A model generated the notes under the pieces. The model searched no databases. It saw only the letters and a list, made by a program, of their open reading frames with translations, and had not been told where the DNA came from. Of a stretch of DNA of 64,000 nucleotides, positions 34,078 to 41,937 are shown one piece after another. Source of the stretch: Bacteroidales bacterium CF (GTDB lineage Bacteria > Bacteroidota > Bacteroidia > Bacteroidales > UBA932); the NCBI GenBank assembly GCA_000473305.1, contig CP006772.1, positions 62,001 to 126,000 of the forward strand. The letters are read 5' to 3'. Positions within the stretch are counted from its first letter, which is position 1; the number at the start of each line of letters is the position of its first letter. A program made the translations under genes and the position numbers.

Positions 34078-35733
34078 TTATTCGCGGAATTTTGCGAACT
34101 CGATATCTTTCTGTGAACGAGCCTTCAAAGCCTCGTCCTTCTCGTGAACGGCCTTAAGCTCTTTTGCAACCTCTGTCATGTTACCTTTACGGGCAGCAAC
34201 GATTGCGCGAAGATAAGATGAACGTGCGCATTTGCATTTAACAACACTTGCAGCTTTGTCAAGCTGGTTTGTAAGAATGTATGCAAGACCCTCGTTAGGA
34301 TCACCTGTTCCGGCAAGTTTAGCTACTGCATCATTGTATCTGCCTTCAAGAATGTCTATAACGGCAAGATTCTGTTTTGCTACAGGAAGCTTTGATTTTG
34401 CAAGCAGAGTCTTTGCTGTCTCGGTATCACCATCTCTCAGTGCAATTACACCTGCGTTATTGTAGTAATAATCGGTAGTCTTGTTGACAACTTTTGAAAG
34501 TGCAATAACTGCCTCTGTCTGTTTTCCGTTATCAAGATACAATGCTGCAAGATTGTTGTATGCGCGGTCGCATTTGAACTTGTCACCAGCTTTTGTCAGA
34601 AGTTTGATCTTTGTATTCACGTCATCAACAAGGGTTGCTGTGTACAGGAGAGCTTCTGCATCCATGATGTCGGTATTGCTCTTTGAAAGCTCAACAAGTT
34701 CCTCGTCAGTATAGTTTGTATAGTCAACATTTGCTACGAACCTTGCCCTGCGGAGTTCAGGAAGAACCTTGTCAGCAAGGGTCCTGAATACTTTGGACAT
34801 ATTCTTGATCTCTCTCTCCCTTACAGCAGGGTCGCTATACATTGAAAGAACGCGGAGGATAAGCTCCTTGTCCTGCATTGTAGACTGTGAGACAAGTTCC
34901 TGGAAACCTTCCCAGTCTTCTGCTATTGCTGTTACGTTAACCGGAGCGTCAACAGGTGTTTTCTTTGTGATTTTGTCGAATGCAGCCTTTGCTGTAGCAC
35001 TACGATTGTCTGAGAGTTTTGTGTTCAATTTTTCTGAACCGTCCGGAGATGCATAAGCTAGAATATCGGTTCCTTTGACAGACCTTCTTTCATCTTTCTT
35101 AACGGATGCAAGAAATGCCTCAAACTCTTTTATTTCAGCTTTGGTGAGCTCTTTTGGACGAACAACCGAGCTGTTGATTTTGTAAAGAATCTGGGTCTCT
35201 TTTTTCTCGCTTATAACTTTCTGATACTCGTCGGCAGCAAAGGCAGGAATGCCGGATTTGTCAACAAGCATGTATGTGGTGTTTGCACCATCGGCAAGTT
35301 TGTATGCTACAGGGAAGTCAATTTTCTTGTCTTTGTTCCATACAGCAACTCTTAGTTCGAGATGTGAAACCTCCATTCCCGGTTTGTATGCAAATTTTGC
35401 ACTGTGTTTTGATTTGGCGCCGGCAAGAGGAATAACCTTAAAGTTGTCGGTAATCTTCTCCCCCTGGAGCTTGAATGCAGGAGCAGCAACCTCTCCGCCT
35501 TCGTATACTAGTACCGGAATAACCTCCATCACAGCTTTTGGATGAAAATATCCCTCAGGGAAGTTAATCGAATAGTTGGCAGTAATCTCGCCGGCAACAA
35601 CCTCAAGTACCTTGGGTGTTGTCTCGACACTTACCAATTGAGACTCTTTGACCATTTTTGAAGGATTGCTGCATGATACAAGAGCAAGCCCGCTTATGGC
35701 TAAAGTTAAAAGTGAAATAAAACTTTTTTTCAT
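34078..35733 (-). CDS. OmpA-like/TPR outer-membrane lipoprotein
   Basis: This 551-residue lipoprotein has Cys at 21 (LVSC). Residues about 25-185 form a beta-rich N-terminal part. About 190-290 resembles a modified OmpA C-like domain (ILAYASPDGSEKLNTKLSDNRSATAKAAFDKI). The C-terminal half holds TPR-like helices (YNNLAALYLDNGKQTEAVIALSKVV; YYNNAGVIALRDGDTETAKTLLAKS). Such proteins may tie the outer membrane to peptidoglycan or scaffold outer-membrane complexes. A -7 box TAATTTTG is at 35779-35786. No precise function is known to me. Confidence 0.78.
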   Translation of the reverse strand: MKKSFISLLTLAISGLALVSCSNPSKMVKESQLVSVETTPKVLEVVAGEITANYSINFPEGYFHPKAVMEVIPVLVYEGGEVAAPAFKLQGEKITDNFKVIPLAGAKSKHSAKFAYKPGMEVSHLELRVAVWNKDKKIDFPVAYKLADGANTTYMLVDKSGIPAFAADEYQKVISEKKETQILYKINSSVVRPKELTKAEIKEFEAFLASVKKDERRSVKGTDILAYASPDGSEKLNTKLSDNRSATAKAAFDKITKKTPVDAPVNVTAIAEDWEGFQELVSQSTMQDKELILRVLSMYSDPAVREREIKNMSKVFRTLADKVLPELRRARFVANVDYTNYTDEELVELSKSNTDIMDAEALLYTATLVDDVNTKIKLLTKAGDKFKCDRAYNNLAALYLDNGKQTEAVIALSKVVNKTTDYYYNNAGVIALRDGDTETAKTLLAKSKLPVAKQNLAVIDILEGRYNDAVAKLAGTGDPNEGLAYILTNQLDKAASVVKCKCARSSYLRAIVAARKGNMTEVAKELKAVHEKDEALKARSQKDIEFAKFRE

Positions 35734-35778
35734 TATTGATTTATTTTATGTAAGATTTCTATATAATAACCAAAAACA

Positions 35779-35786
35779 CAAAATTA
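35779..35786 (-). promoter_or_regulatory. -7 box of the OmpA-like lipoprotein gene
   Basis: TAATTTTG on the minus strand matches TAnnTTTG and lies 45 bases before the start codon. Confidence 0.4.
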
Positions 35787-35793
35787 GAAAATT

Positions 35794-36555
35794 TTACACA
35801 CCTGTTTTAATAATATTTCTAGAAACAAGTATTTCCAAATCTTCAGGAGTGTCTATAGAGTAGGATTGATACTCTGTGACAGCAACTTTAATCTTGTAGC
35901 CCGATTCCAGCCATCTTAGCTGTTCAAGTTGTTCTGCTATTTCAAGAGAGGTTTGTTCAAGAGTCGTAACCTCCTTGAGGGTCTCTCTTGTAAAAGCGTA
36001 AAGTCCTATGTGTTTGTAATATGTCTTCCCGTCGTTCCACAATGGGGTATCTACTCCACGTTTGTATGGGATTGCACTCCTGCTGAAATAGAGTGCATTC
36101 ATATCCGCAGAGAGAACAACCTTTGGGGTGTTCGGGCTGAATATGTCTTCCTCAACCGAGAATCTCTTCACAAGCGTTGCAATTTTTGTATCCTTCTCCT
36201 TAAAACAACCGATAAGCTCAGAAAGTTGACCGGGTTCAATAAAAGGTTCGTCTCCCTGGACATTTACAACAATGTCAAACTTGGTTCCATCTCTCTCTTC
36301 AACTATGTTTAGCGCCTCGAAACAACGATCGGTACCGCTCCGGTGAGTGTTGGAGGTCATGACTGCGTCCCCCCCGAAACTCTTCACTTCGTCGATAATC
36401 CGTTGATCGTCAGTTGCTACACAAACATGGTCAAAAACCTTGCAACTTCTCTCATACACTCTGTTTATCATGCTTTTACCCTCTATCTTGACCAGCGGTT
36501 TTCCGGGAAAACGTGTGGAACCGTATCGTGAGGGAATAATAGCCAATACTTTCAT
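35794..36555 (-). CDS. kdsB: 3-deoxy-manno-octulosonate cytidylyltransferase (CMP-Kdo synthetase)
   Basis: This 253-residue cytosolic enzyme activates Kdo with CTP for lipid A-Kdo assembly. It opens with IIPSRYGSTRFPGKPLVKI, has VCVATDDQRI, TSNTHRSGTDRCFEAL and VNVQGDEPFIEP, and ends with YSIDTPEDLEIL. These are the conserved KdsB motifs. It is divergent from the sigma-54 activator, whose operon contains lptE, so two lipopolysaccharide genes share this control region. Confidence 0.97.
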   Translation of the reverse strand: MKVLAIIPSRYGSTRFPGKPLVKIEGKSMINRVYERSCKVFDHVCVATDDQRIIDEVKSFGGDAVMTSNTHRSGTDRCFEALNIVEERDGTKFDIVVNVQGDEPFIEPGQLSELIGCFKEKDTKIATLVKRFSVEEDIFSPNTPKVVLSADMNALYFSRSAIPYKRGVDTPLWNDGKTYYKHIGLYAFTRETLKEVTTLEQTSLEIAEQLEQLRWLESGYKIKVAVTEYQSYSIDTPEDLEILVSRNIIKTGV

Positions 36556-36581
36556 TGTGAAAATGGATTTTTTAAATTTCT

Positions 36582-36589
36582 CAAAGGTA
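36582..36589 (-). promoter_or_regulatory. -7 box of kdsB
   Basis: TACCTTTG on the minus strand matches TAnnTTTG and lies 26 bases before the start codon. It sits 11 bases from the opposing box of the sigma-54 activator gene. Confidence 0.5.
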
Positions 36590-36600
36590 CAAATTTTATC

Positions 36601-36608
36601 TATTTTTG
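36601..36608 (+). promoter_or_regulatory. -7 box of the sigma-54 activator gene
   Basis: TATTTTTG matches TAnnTTTG. It ends 6 bases before the preferred ATG (36615), so the transcript may be leaderless or nearly so. Confidence 0.5.
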
Positions 36609-36614
36609 CAGATT

Positions 36615-37790
36615 ATGGATATACGCGCAATAAAACTAAGGTTTGACATCATAGGAGACAACCATGCTCTCAACAGGGCTATTGACATCGCTGTGCAAGT
36701 AGCTGCTACAGACCTGTCTGTGTTGATTACCGGTGAGAGCGGTGTGGGAAAGGAGGTTTTCCCCCAGATTATTCATACAAACAGTCCCAGAAAGCATAAT
36801 CAGTATTTTGCAGTGAACTGCGGTGCCATTCCTGAGGGTACGATTGATTCCGAACTGTTTGGACATGAGAAGGGATCCTTTACTGGTGCTTATGAAACCA
36901 GAAAGGGTTATTTTGAGGTTGCAGACGGAGGTACTCTTTTCCTTGACGAGGTGGCAGAGCTGCCGCTTTCAACTCAGGTAAGGCTTCTGAGAGTTCTTCA
37001 GTCGGGTGAGTTTATTAAAGTCGGTTCTTCCAAAGTACAGAAAACTGATGTCCGTGTCATAGCGGCCACGAATGTCAATGTGCTTAGAGCCATAGAGATG
37101 GGTAAGTTCAGGGAGGATCTTTACTACCGTTTGAACACCGTCCCTATTTATGTTCCGCCATTACGTGAGAGAAAAGAGGACATACATCAGCTTTTCAAGA
37201 AATTTGCACTTGACTTTGCGGACAAGTACAAAATGCCTACTATCAGACTCAACCATGATGCTGTCAGGATTCTTGAAAATTACAGATGGCCCGGAAATAT
37301 CAGACAACTGAAGAGTATTGCTGAGCAGATTTCAATAATTGAGCATAACCGTGAAATATCAACGGAGGTACTTAAGAAATATATTCCTGAAGAGGGTGTA
37401 AGTCACCTTCCGGTCAGGACTGAGGGGCACGGAGCTGATTATATGACAGACCGTGATATTATTTTCAAGGTTCTGTATCAGTTGAGGCAGGAGATAGAGG
37501 AGCTGAAATCGGGCATTGTAAAGAGTCAGGTCCCGGTAAGCAGCGTGATAGCAAAGAGAGATGATGTGGGAGACGTGATAGAAGAGAGGAGTGTCGTGGA
37601 TTACGACGAGGAGGCAGAGATAAGTTCCGGCAAAGAGTCTCAGGATTTCTCAATCCAAAGTATGAATGCAGATCTGATCAGAAAGTCTCTTGAGAAGCAT
37701 AACGGTAAACGTAAAGCTGCGGCAGCAGAATTGGGTATCTCAGAGAGGACGTTGTACAGGAAAATTAAAGAGTTAAACCTCGATATATGA
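36615..37790 (+). CDS. Sigma-54-dependent Fis-family transcriptional activator
   Basis: This 391-residue protein has an AAA+ domain (about 10-245) with Walker A GESGVGKE (40-47), the sigma-54 contact loop GSFTGA (87-92) and Walker B LFLDE. A Fis-type HTH lies at the C-terminus (NGKRKAAAAELGISERTLYRKIKEL). There is no receiver or other recognisable sensor domain. An acidic linker of about 100 residues separates the two domains. A TTG three codons upstream lies in the -7 box, so the ATG is preferred. It overlaps lptE by 4 bases (ATGA), so it is made together with lptE and secG. Confidence 0.93.
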   Translation: MDIRAIKLRFDIIGDNHALNRAIDIAVQVAATDLSVLITGESGVGKEVFPQIIHTNSPRKHNQYFAVNCGAIPEGTIDSELFGHEKGSFTGAYETRKGYFEVADGGTLFLDEVAELPLSTQVRLLRVLQSGEFIKVGSSKVQKTDVRVIAATNVNVLRAIEMGKFREDLYYRLNTVPIYVPPLRERKEDIHQLFKKFALDFADKYKMPTIRLNHDAVRILENYRWPGNIRQLKSIAEQISIIEHNREISTEVLKKYIPEEGVSHLPVRTEGHGADYMTDRDIIFKVLYQLRQEIEELKSGIVKSQVPVSSVIAKRDDVGDVIEERSVVDYDEEAEISSGKESQDFSIQSMNADLIRKSLEKHNGKRKAAAAELGISERTLYRKIKELNLDI

Positions 37791-38284
37791 GAAAAATTTT
37801 AATACTATTGGCTTTCATTCCACTCATATCTGGTTGCGGAATATACAGCTTCTCAGGTACATCAATAGCTCCGGATGTTCAATCCATCTCTGTCATGACA
37901 ATCCAAAACAGGGCAATGAGGGTTAACCCTTCTCTGAGCAACCTGCTTACTGAAGAGCTGAAAGAGAAGTACCGCAGGCTTACCAAGCTGAGACTCGATC
38001 CTGATAACGGAGACCTTATTGTCGAGGGAGATATAACTTCGTACGAGACCACTGCACTTGCTGTAACCTCTCAGGAGGTTGCCTCGCAGAACAGATTGAC
38101 CGTTACGGTAAAGATTAAGTATACAAATATCAAACATCCTGAGGAAAGCTTCGAGAAATCCTTTGTTGCGTTTGAAGACTATGCTTCAACAATGAGTCTG
38201 GATGCAGTGGAATCATCATTGGTAGATTCGATAGTCGAAAAGATTGTCGATCTAATATTCAACGATACTGTAGCAAAATGGTAA
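37787..38284 (+). CDS. lptE: LPS-assembly lipoprotein LptE
   Basis: This 165-residue lipoprotein has Cys at 17 (LISGC). It matches the Bacteroidota LptE type: a short GIYSFSGTS start, then a strand-rich core with LRLDPDNGDLIVEGDITSYETT and RLTVTVKIKYTN. LptE plugs the LptD barrel that inserts lipopolysaccharide into the outer membrane. Its start overlaps the activator stop by 4 bases, and an acidic protein gene follows after 12 bases. Confidence 0.88.
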   Translation: MRKILILLAFIPLISGCGIYSFSGTSIAPDVQSISVMTIQNRAMRVNPSLSNLLTEELKEKYRRLTKLRLDPDNGDLIVEGDITSYETTALAVTSQEVASQNRLTVTVKIKYTNIKHPEESFEKSFVAFEDYASTMSLDAVESSLVDSIVEKIVDLIFNDTVAKW

Positions 38285-38296
38285 AATTTAAAAATT

Positions 38297-38926
38297 ATGA
38301 GCAATACGGACATATCAGTTTTGGAACAGACCCTAGAAAGATATCCATGGTTTGCACTGGGCCACTATGAATTGTTCAGAAAAGCCTGTGAACTCGGAGA
38401 GGAGCACAAGAGAGACTGCCTGAACAGAACAGCTGCTCACATATACTCCAGAGAGGTGCTATATAATCTCTCCAGGGAAGAGAGGAAGGTACACGCGGAT
38501 GATTTAGAGGATATTGCTACAATAGGTGAAGAAATTGCTTTTGAGATAGAGGAAGAGCCGTTGGATATTCAGACTGTACCGAAGATAGTTATGGCCGGGG
38601 GCGACTACTTTTCAAGGGCAGAGTTGGATGAGGCGAAACTTGATCTTGAAAAGCCCTTAGATAAGTTCATCTCAGAGAAACCATCGCTGCTCAAGAGTAA
38701 TATTAATTCTCCGAAAGATGTTGAAATTGCTGCAGAACAGGTTTTGGAAGAAAATTTCGACGACTCTGGTTTCTATACAGAGACACTCGCAAAAATCTAT
38801 AGTGAACAAGGCTTTTACAAAAGAGCAATAGAGGTTTATGCTAAACTAATTTTGTTATATCCGGAAAAAAATAGTTACTTTGCGACCCTTGTACAAGAAT
38901 TAAAAAGCAAACATAATTTATATTAA
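38297..38926 (+). CDS. Acidic helical protein, function unknown
   Basis: This 209-residue soluble protein is strongly acidic, with helical stretches. The C-terminal SGFYTETLAKIYSEQGFYKRAIEVYAKLILLYPEKNSYFATLV has the spacing of one TPR repeat. No signal peptide or membrane helix is visible, so it should be cytoplasmic. It lies between lptE and secG (12 and 1 base gaps), so a role in export or envelope assembly is possible but not shown. It occurs in this position in related genomes as far as I recall. Confidence 0.7.
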   Translation: MSNTDISVLEQTLERYPWFALGHYELFRKACELGEEHKRDCLNRTAAHIYSREVLYNLSREERKVHADDLEDIATIGEEIAFEIEEEPLDIQTVPKIVMAGGDYFSRAELDEAKLDLEKPLDKFISEKPSLLKSNINSPKDVEIAAEQVLEENFDDSGFYTETLAKIYSEQGFYKRAIEVYAKLILLYPEKNSYFATLVQELKSKHNLY

Positions 38927-38927
38927 T

Positions 38928-39296
38928 ATGTATACAACCATTTCCATCTTAATTGTAATCGCCAGCATCTTATTGACAATTATAGTGTTAATACAGAATT
39001 CAAAAGGTGGCGGATTGGCAGCGAACTTTGCTTCAGGCAACCAAACTTTCGGTGTTCGTCAAACAGCAGATTTCTTGGAAAAGGCAACATGGACCTTGGC
39101 CATAACTATAATTGTACTTTGTGTACTTGCTACAGCCTTTGTTTCTACTGGTGGTAAAGAGGGAAGTTCCGTACAGCAGAAAATTGAGAATACAGCACCG
39201 GTTCAGGGACAACCACAGTTCCCTTCTTCTACTCCGTCTTCAGCTCCTTCTACAGAAAAAGCTCCAACTGAGACGCCGGCTACTCCACAAAAGTAA
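38928..39296 (+). CDS. secG: Preprotein translocase subunit SecG
   Basis: This 122-residue inner-membrane protein has the SecG pattern: a first helix (ISILIVIASILLTIIVLIQ), then SKGGGLAANFASGNQTFGVRQTADFLEKATW, then a second helix (LAITIIVLCVLATAFV). The tail is rich in Pro, Ser and Thr and is probably periplasmic. SecG helps SecYE and SecA move proteins. It closes the operon; a strong terminator follows. Confidence 0.95.
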   Translation: MYTTISILIVIASILLTIIVLIQNSKGGGLAANFASGNQTFGVRQTADFLEKATWTLAITIIVLCVLATAFVSTGGKEGSSVQQKIENTAPVQGQPQFPSSTPSSAPSTEKAPTETPATPQK

Positions 39297-39317
39297 AAAA
39301 TTATTTCGCAATATATC

Positions 39318-39347
39318 AGCTCGTTACTTACGTAACGAGCTTTTTTT
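39318..39347 (+). terminator. Rho-independent terminator after secG
   Basis: AGCTCGTTAC (39318-39327) pairs with GTAACGAGCT (39332-39341), a perfect 10-bp stem with a 4-base loop, followed by six further T residues. Confidence 0.92.
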
Positions 39348-39394
39348 ATGAAAAAAATTACTACTATGTGATGCAAGGTAATAAAAATAATATA

Positions 39395-39402
39395 TATATT
39401 TG
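39395..39402 (+). promoter_or_regulatory. -7 box of the PspC operon
   Basis: TATATTTG matches TAnnTTTG, 38 bases before the first PspC gene. No -33 TTTG at normal spacing. Confidence 0.45.
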
Positions 39403-39440
39403 CACAACCGAAATCTATAAAACTCTAAAATACTATAAAA

Positions 39441-40007
39441 ATGAAAAAAGTGGTTAATGTTGGTATAGGCGGGACAAGCTTTGTTATTGACGAAGATGCT
39501 TATCAAAGGTTGGACAAATACCTTGAGAGGTTCCGCGAAAAAACCAGAATGGGTGTTCAGACAAAAGATGTTATGGAAGATCTTGAACAAAGAATAGCCG
39601 AACTCTTTTCGGAATCACTCAGATCAGAGCAGGAGGTCGTAAATCTTGCGCTGGTGAATAAGGTCATTTCTCAGTTGGGTATGCCTGACGGCGGACCTGC
39701 TGAAGACGATTTTGGCACATTTGGACCAGAACCTGTAAATCCTGTTGTAACAAAGAGGCTATACAGAGATCCGGATTCAAGGGTATTTGGAGGCGTATGC
39801 GGGGGACTTGCATATTATCTGAATGTTGATGTAGTGCTTATGAGAGTGTTGTTTTTCATCGCCATTATGATGGGCGGTGTGGGCTTCTGGGGTTATATTA
39901 TTTTCTGGATAGTGACTCCTGCGGCTAATACAGCTTCCCAGAAGTGTGAAATGAGAGGTTTGCCGGTTACTGCCGAAAACCTGAGAAAGTATTCAAGCTA
40001 TAAATGA
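39441..40007 (+). CDS. PspC-domain protein
   Basis: This 188-residue protein has a cytosolic N-terminal part (about 1-95; VNVGIGGTSFVIDEDAYQRLDKYLERFR) followed by a PspC domain (about 105-165) with KRLYRDPDSRVFGGVCGGLAYYLNVDVVLMRVLFF and one or two membrane helices. PspC proteins respond to envelope stress. It forms a tight run with a PadR regulator and a longer PspC protein, whose N-terminal halves are similar, so the two PspC genes probably arose by duplication. Confidence 0.88.
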   Translation: MKKVVNVGIGGTSFVIDEDAYQRLDKYLERFREKTRMGVQTKDVMEDLEQRIAELFSESLRSEQEVVNLALVNKVISQLGMPDGGPAEDDFGTFGPEPVNPVVTKRLYRDPDSRVFGGVCGGLAYYLNVDVVLMRVLFFIAIMMGGVGFWGYIIFWIVTPAANTASQKCEMRGLPVTAENLRKYSSYK

Positions 40008-40014
40008 TTTTGCC

Positions 40015-40353
40015 ATGAACGATATTAATACAGACAATCTTAAGTCGCAGATGCGTAAGGGTGTCCTTGAGTATTGCATACTCAGCATACTAAATAATAA
40101 TGATGCTTATGCTTCAGAGTTGATTGGACAACTTAAGGATGCAAGCATGATAGTGGTGGAGGGGACTTTATATCCTCTACTTACCAGACAGAAAAACCAG
40201 GGACTCTTGAGTTACCGCTGGGAGGAGTCTACCCAGGGGCCACCAAGAAAGTACTACTCAATTACAGACAAGGGCAGGGAGTTGCTCTCCGAGATGGACA
40301 GTGCGTGGGATGATCTGATCCAGACAATCGCATTATTAAGAAAAAAACAATAA
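40015..40353 (+). CDS. PadR-family transcriptional regulator
   Basis: This 112-residue winged-helix protein has the PadR pattern: QMRKGVLEYCILSILNNNDAYASELIGQL, then VVEGTLYPLLTRQKNQGLLSYRWEES, then GPPRKYYSITDKGRELL. PadR proteins usually repress nearby membrane-stress or transport genes. It sits between two PspC genes (7-base gaps both sides) and most likely controls this operon. Confidence 0.95.
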   Translation: MNDINTDNLKSQMRKGVLEYCILSILNNNDAYASELIGQLKDASMIVVEGTLYPLLTRQKNQGLLSYRWEESTQGPPRKYYSITDKGRELLSEMDSAWDDLIQTIALLRKKQ

Positions 40354-40360
40354 GACAATC

Positions 40361-41932
40361 ATGAAAAAAGTAGTTAAAGTAAGTGTAGGTAATCTTGCTT
40401 TCACCATCGATGAAGATGGTTATGAACTTCTAAAATCATACCTGGGAGAGCTCAAGGCTCACTACAAGTCAAAACAGAATGGCAGCGAGATTATAGAGGG
40501 AATTGAAGAGAGAATTGCCGAGCTTTTTGTTGAGAAGTCAGGAATGAACAGTGTGGTATCTATTGAGGTTGTCAAGGAGGTGGTGAACATCCTGGGACGT
40601 CCGGAGGTGATTGATGATGAGGATAACCAATACTATGAAGAATCAAAGGATCAGTCATACAGAGTGACTCAGAAGAGATTCTTCCGTGATCCGAACAATA
40701 AAGTGATTGCGGGTCTGTGTTCAGGTTTTGCGGCATACATCAACGTAGACCCATTACTCATAAGAGTTCTGTTTGTCATATTCTCATTCGGATTTTCGTT
40801 GCTTGGTACACATGTCGGAGGACCATCATTTATGGTTTTTGCCTATATAATATTATGGATTGTAATACCGGAGGCTAAGACTGTCGAACAGAAGTGTGCA
40901 ATGCGTGGAGAAAAACTAGATCTCTCTGATATACAGAGAAGAGTGGAATATGGTAATACTCAGTCAGGAGATAATGGCAGAAGATCCTCTTCTAATGGCA
41001 CTTCTGCTGTTACCGAGATTTTCCGTGTATTCTCAAAGATTGTTGCCGTTTTCCTTATAATAATAGCACTTTCAGGTATTGTATCGCTCACCTTCCTGTT
41101 TTTGGGTATAGAGATATTCAATGGAGTTGTTCCGATTGATTTCCTGAACTTCATTCATTTGGGCATGAGCAATCCTTTCTGGTTGAAGCTTTCCTTCCTG
41201 CTTGTATTGTTCCTTCCTCTTGCAGGAATGTTCGTGGCCGGTTTGCAGATTCTTTTCGGTTCAAGGACAAGAAGATACAAGCCCGGACTTATAATATTCA
41301 TCCTCTGGATAGTCTCTCTTTTCTCTTTTGCCGCTTTTGCATCGATAGCCTCTAAGCCATATTGGAGCCAGGCCACAGAGGAGATCTCTCTTCCTCTGGG
41401 TAATGACATAGATACACTATACATAAAACTGGAGACAGATAAGAAAATGCCGGCAGAGAATGTCTTCATTGATGCTGACCGCTCTGATTTCGGATTATTC
41501 TGGATTGATCAGCAAAGTAAGGACATGGTAATATTTCCGGGAATTGACATTGTAAGACAGAGTGAGGCATCTGAGAGAGAGGTTTTCTGTGAGATTCACA
41601 CAATGTCCCAGACCTACGGTGAGGCATTGATGAAAGGGCGGAACATGCCGCAGTTCATAACCATCAGTGATTCACTGCTGACTATCAACGGAGAGGTATA
41701 CAACAAAGGCAGAAAGTGGGACGGTACCATCAAAGAGATTAAACTCTACATCCCAGACAGTGTTAAGGTTATTATCACATCCCCGGTTGACTTTGATTTC
41801 TCCCACAGTTACAGGAGCGATTACAAGTGGGATATGTTCTATTGGAATGGCCGTCCCTTCCGCAGCCACCACAGATCGTGGAGCTGGGAAGATGACGGGT
41901 CATATAAGAGATGGGAATGGAGGGAAAACTAA
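40361..41932 (+). CDS. Large PspC-domain membrane protein
   Basis: This 523-residue protein repeats the opening of the first PspC protein (VSVGNLAFTIDEDGYELLKSYL). A PspC domain lies at about 105-175 (KRFFRDPNNKVIAGLCSGFAAYINVDPLLIRVLFV), then four or so hydrophobic helices (about 215-335). A C-terminal beta-rich part (about 340-500) is rich in Trp, Ser and Asp. The C-terminal part resembles DUF4097-like adhesin/toastrack domains. Probably an envelope-stress membrane protein. It ends 5 bases from the end of kbl on the other strand. Confidence 0.85.
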   Translation: MKKVVKVSVGNLAFTIDEDGYELLKSYLGELKAHYKSKQNGSEIIEGIEERIAELFVEKSGMNSVVSIEVVKEVVNILGRPEVIDDEDNQYYEESKDQSYRVTQKRFFRDPNNKVIAGLCSGFAAYINVDPLLIRVLFVIFSFGFSLLGTHVGGPSFMVFAYIILWIVIPEAKTVEQKCAMRGEKLDLSDIQRRVEYGNTQSGDNGRRSSSNGTSAVTEIFRVFSKIVAVFLIIIALSGIVSLTFLFLGIEIFNGVVPIDFLNFIHLGMSNPFWLKLSFLLVLFLPLAGMFVAGLQILFGSRTRRYKPGLIIFILWIVSLFSFAAFASIASKPYWSQATEEISLPLGNDIDTLYIKLETDKKMPAENVFIDADRSDFGLFWIDQQSKDMVIFPGIDIVRQSEASEREVFCEIHTMSQTYGEALMKGRNMPQFITISDSLLTINGEVYNKGRKWDGTIKEIKLYIPDSVKVIITSPVDFDFSHSYRSDYKWDMFYWNGRPFRSHHRSWSWEDDGSYKRWEWREN

Positions 41933-41937
41933 CGTAA

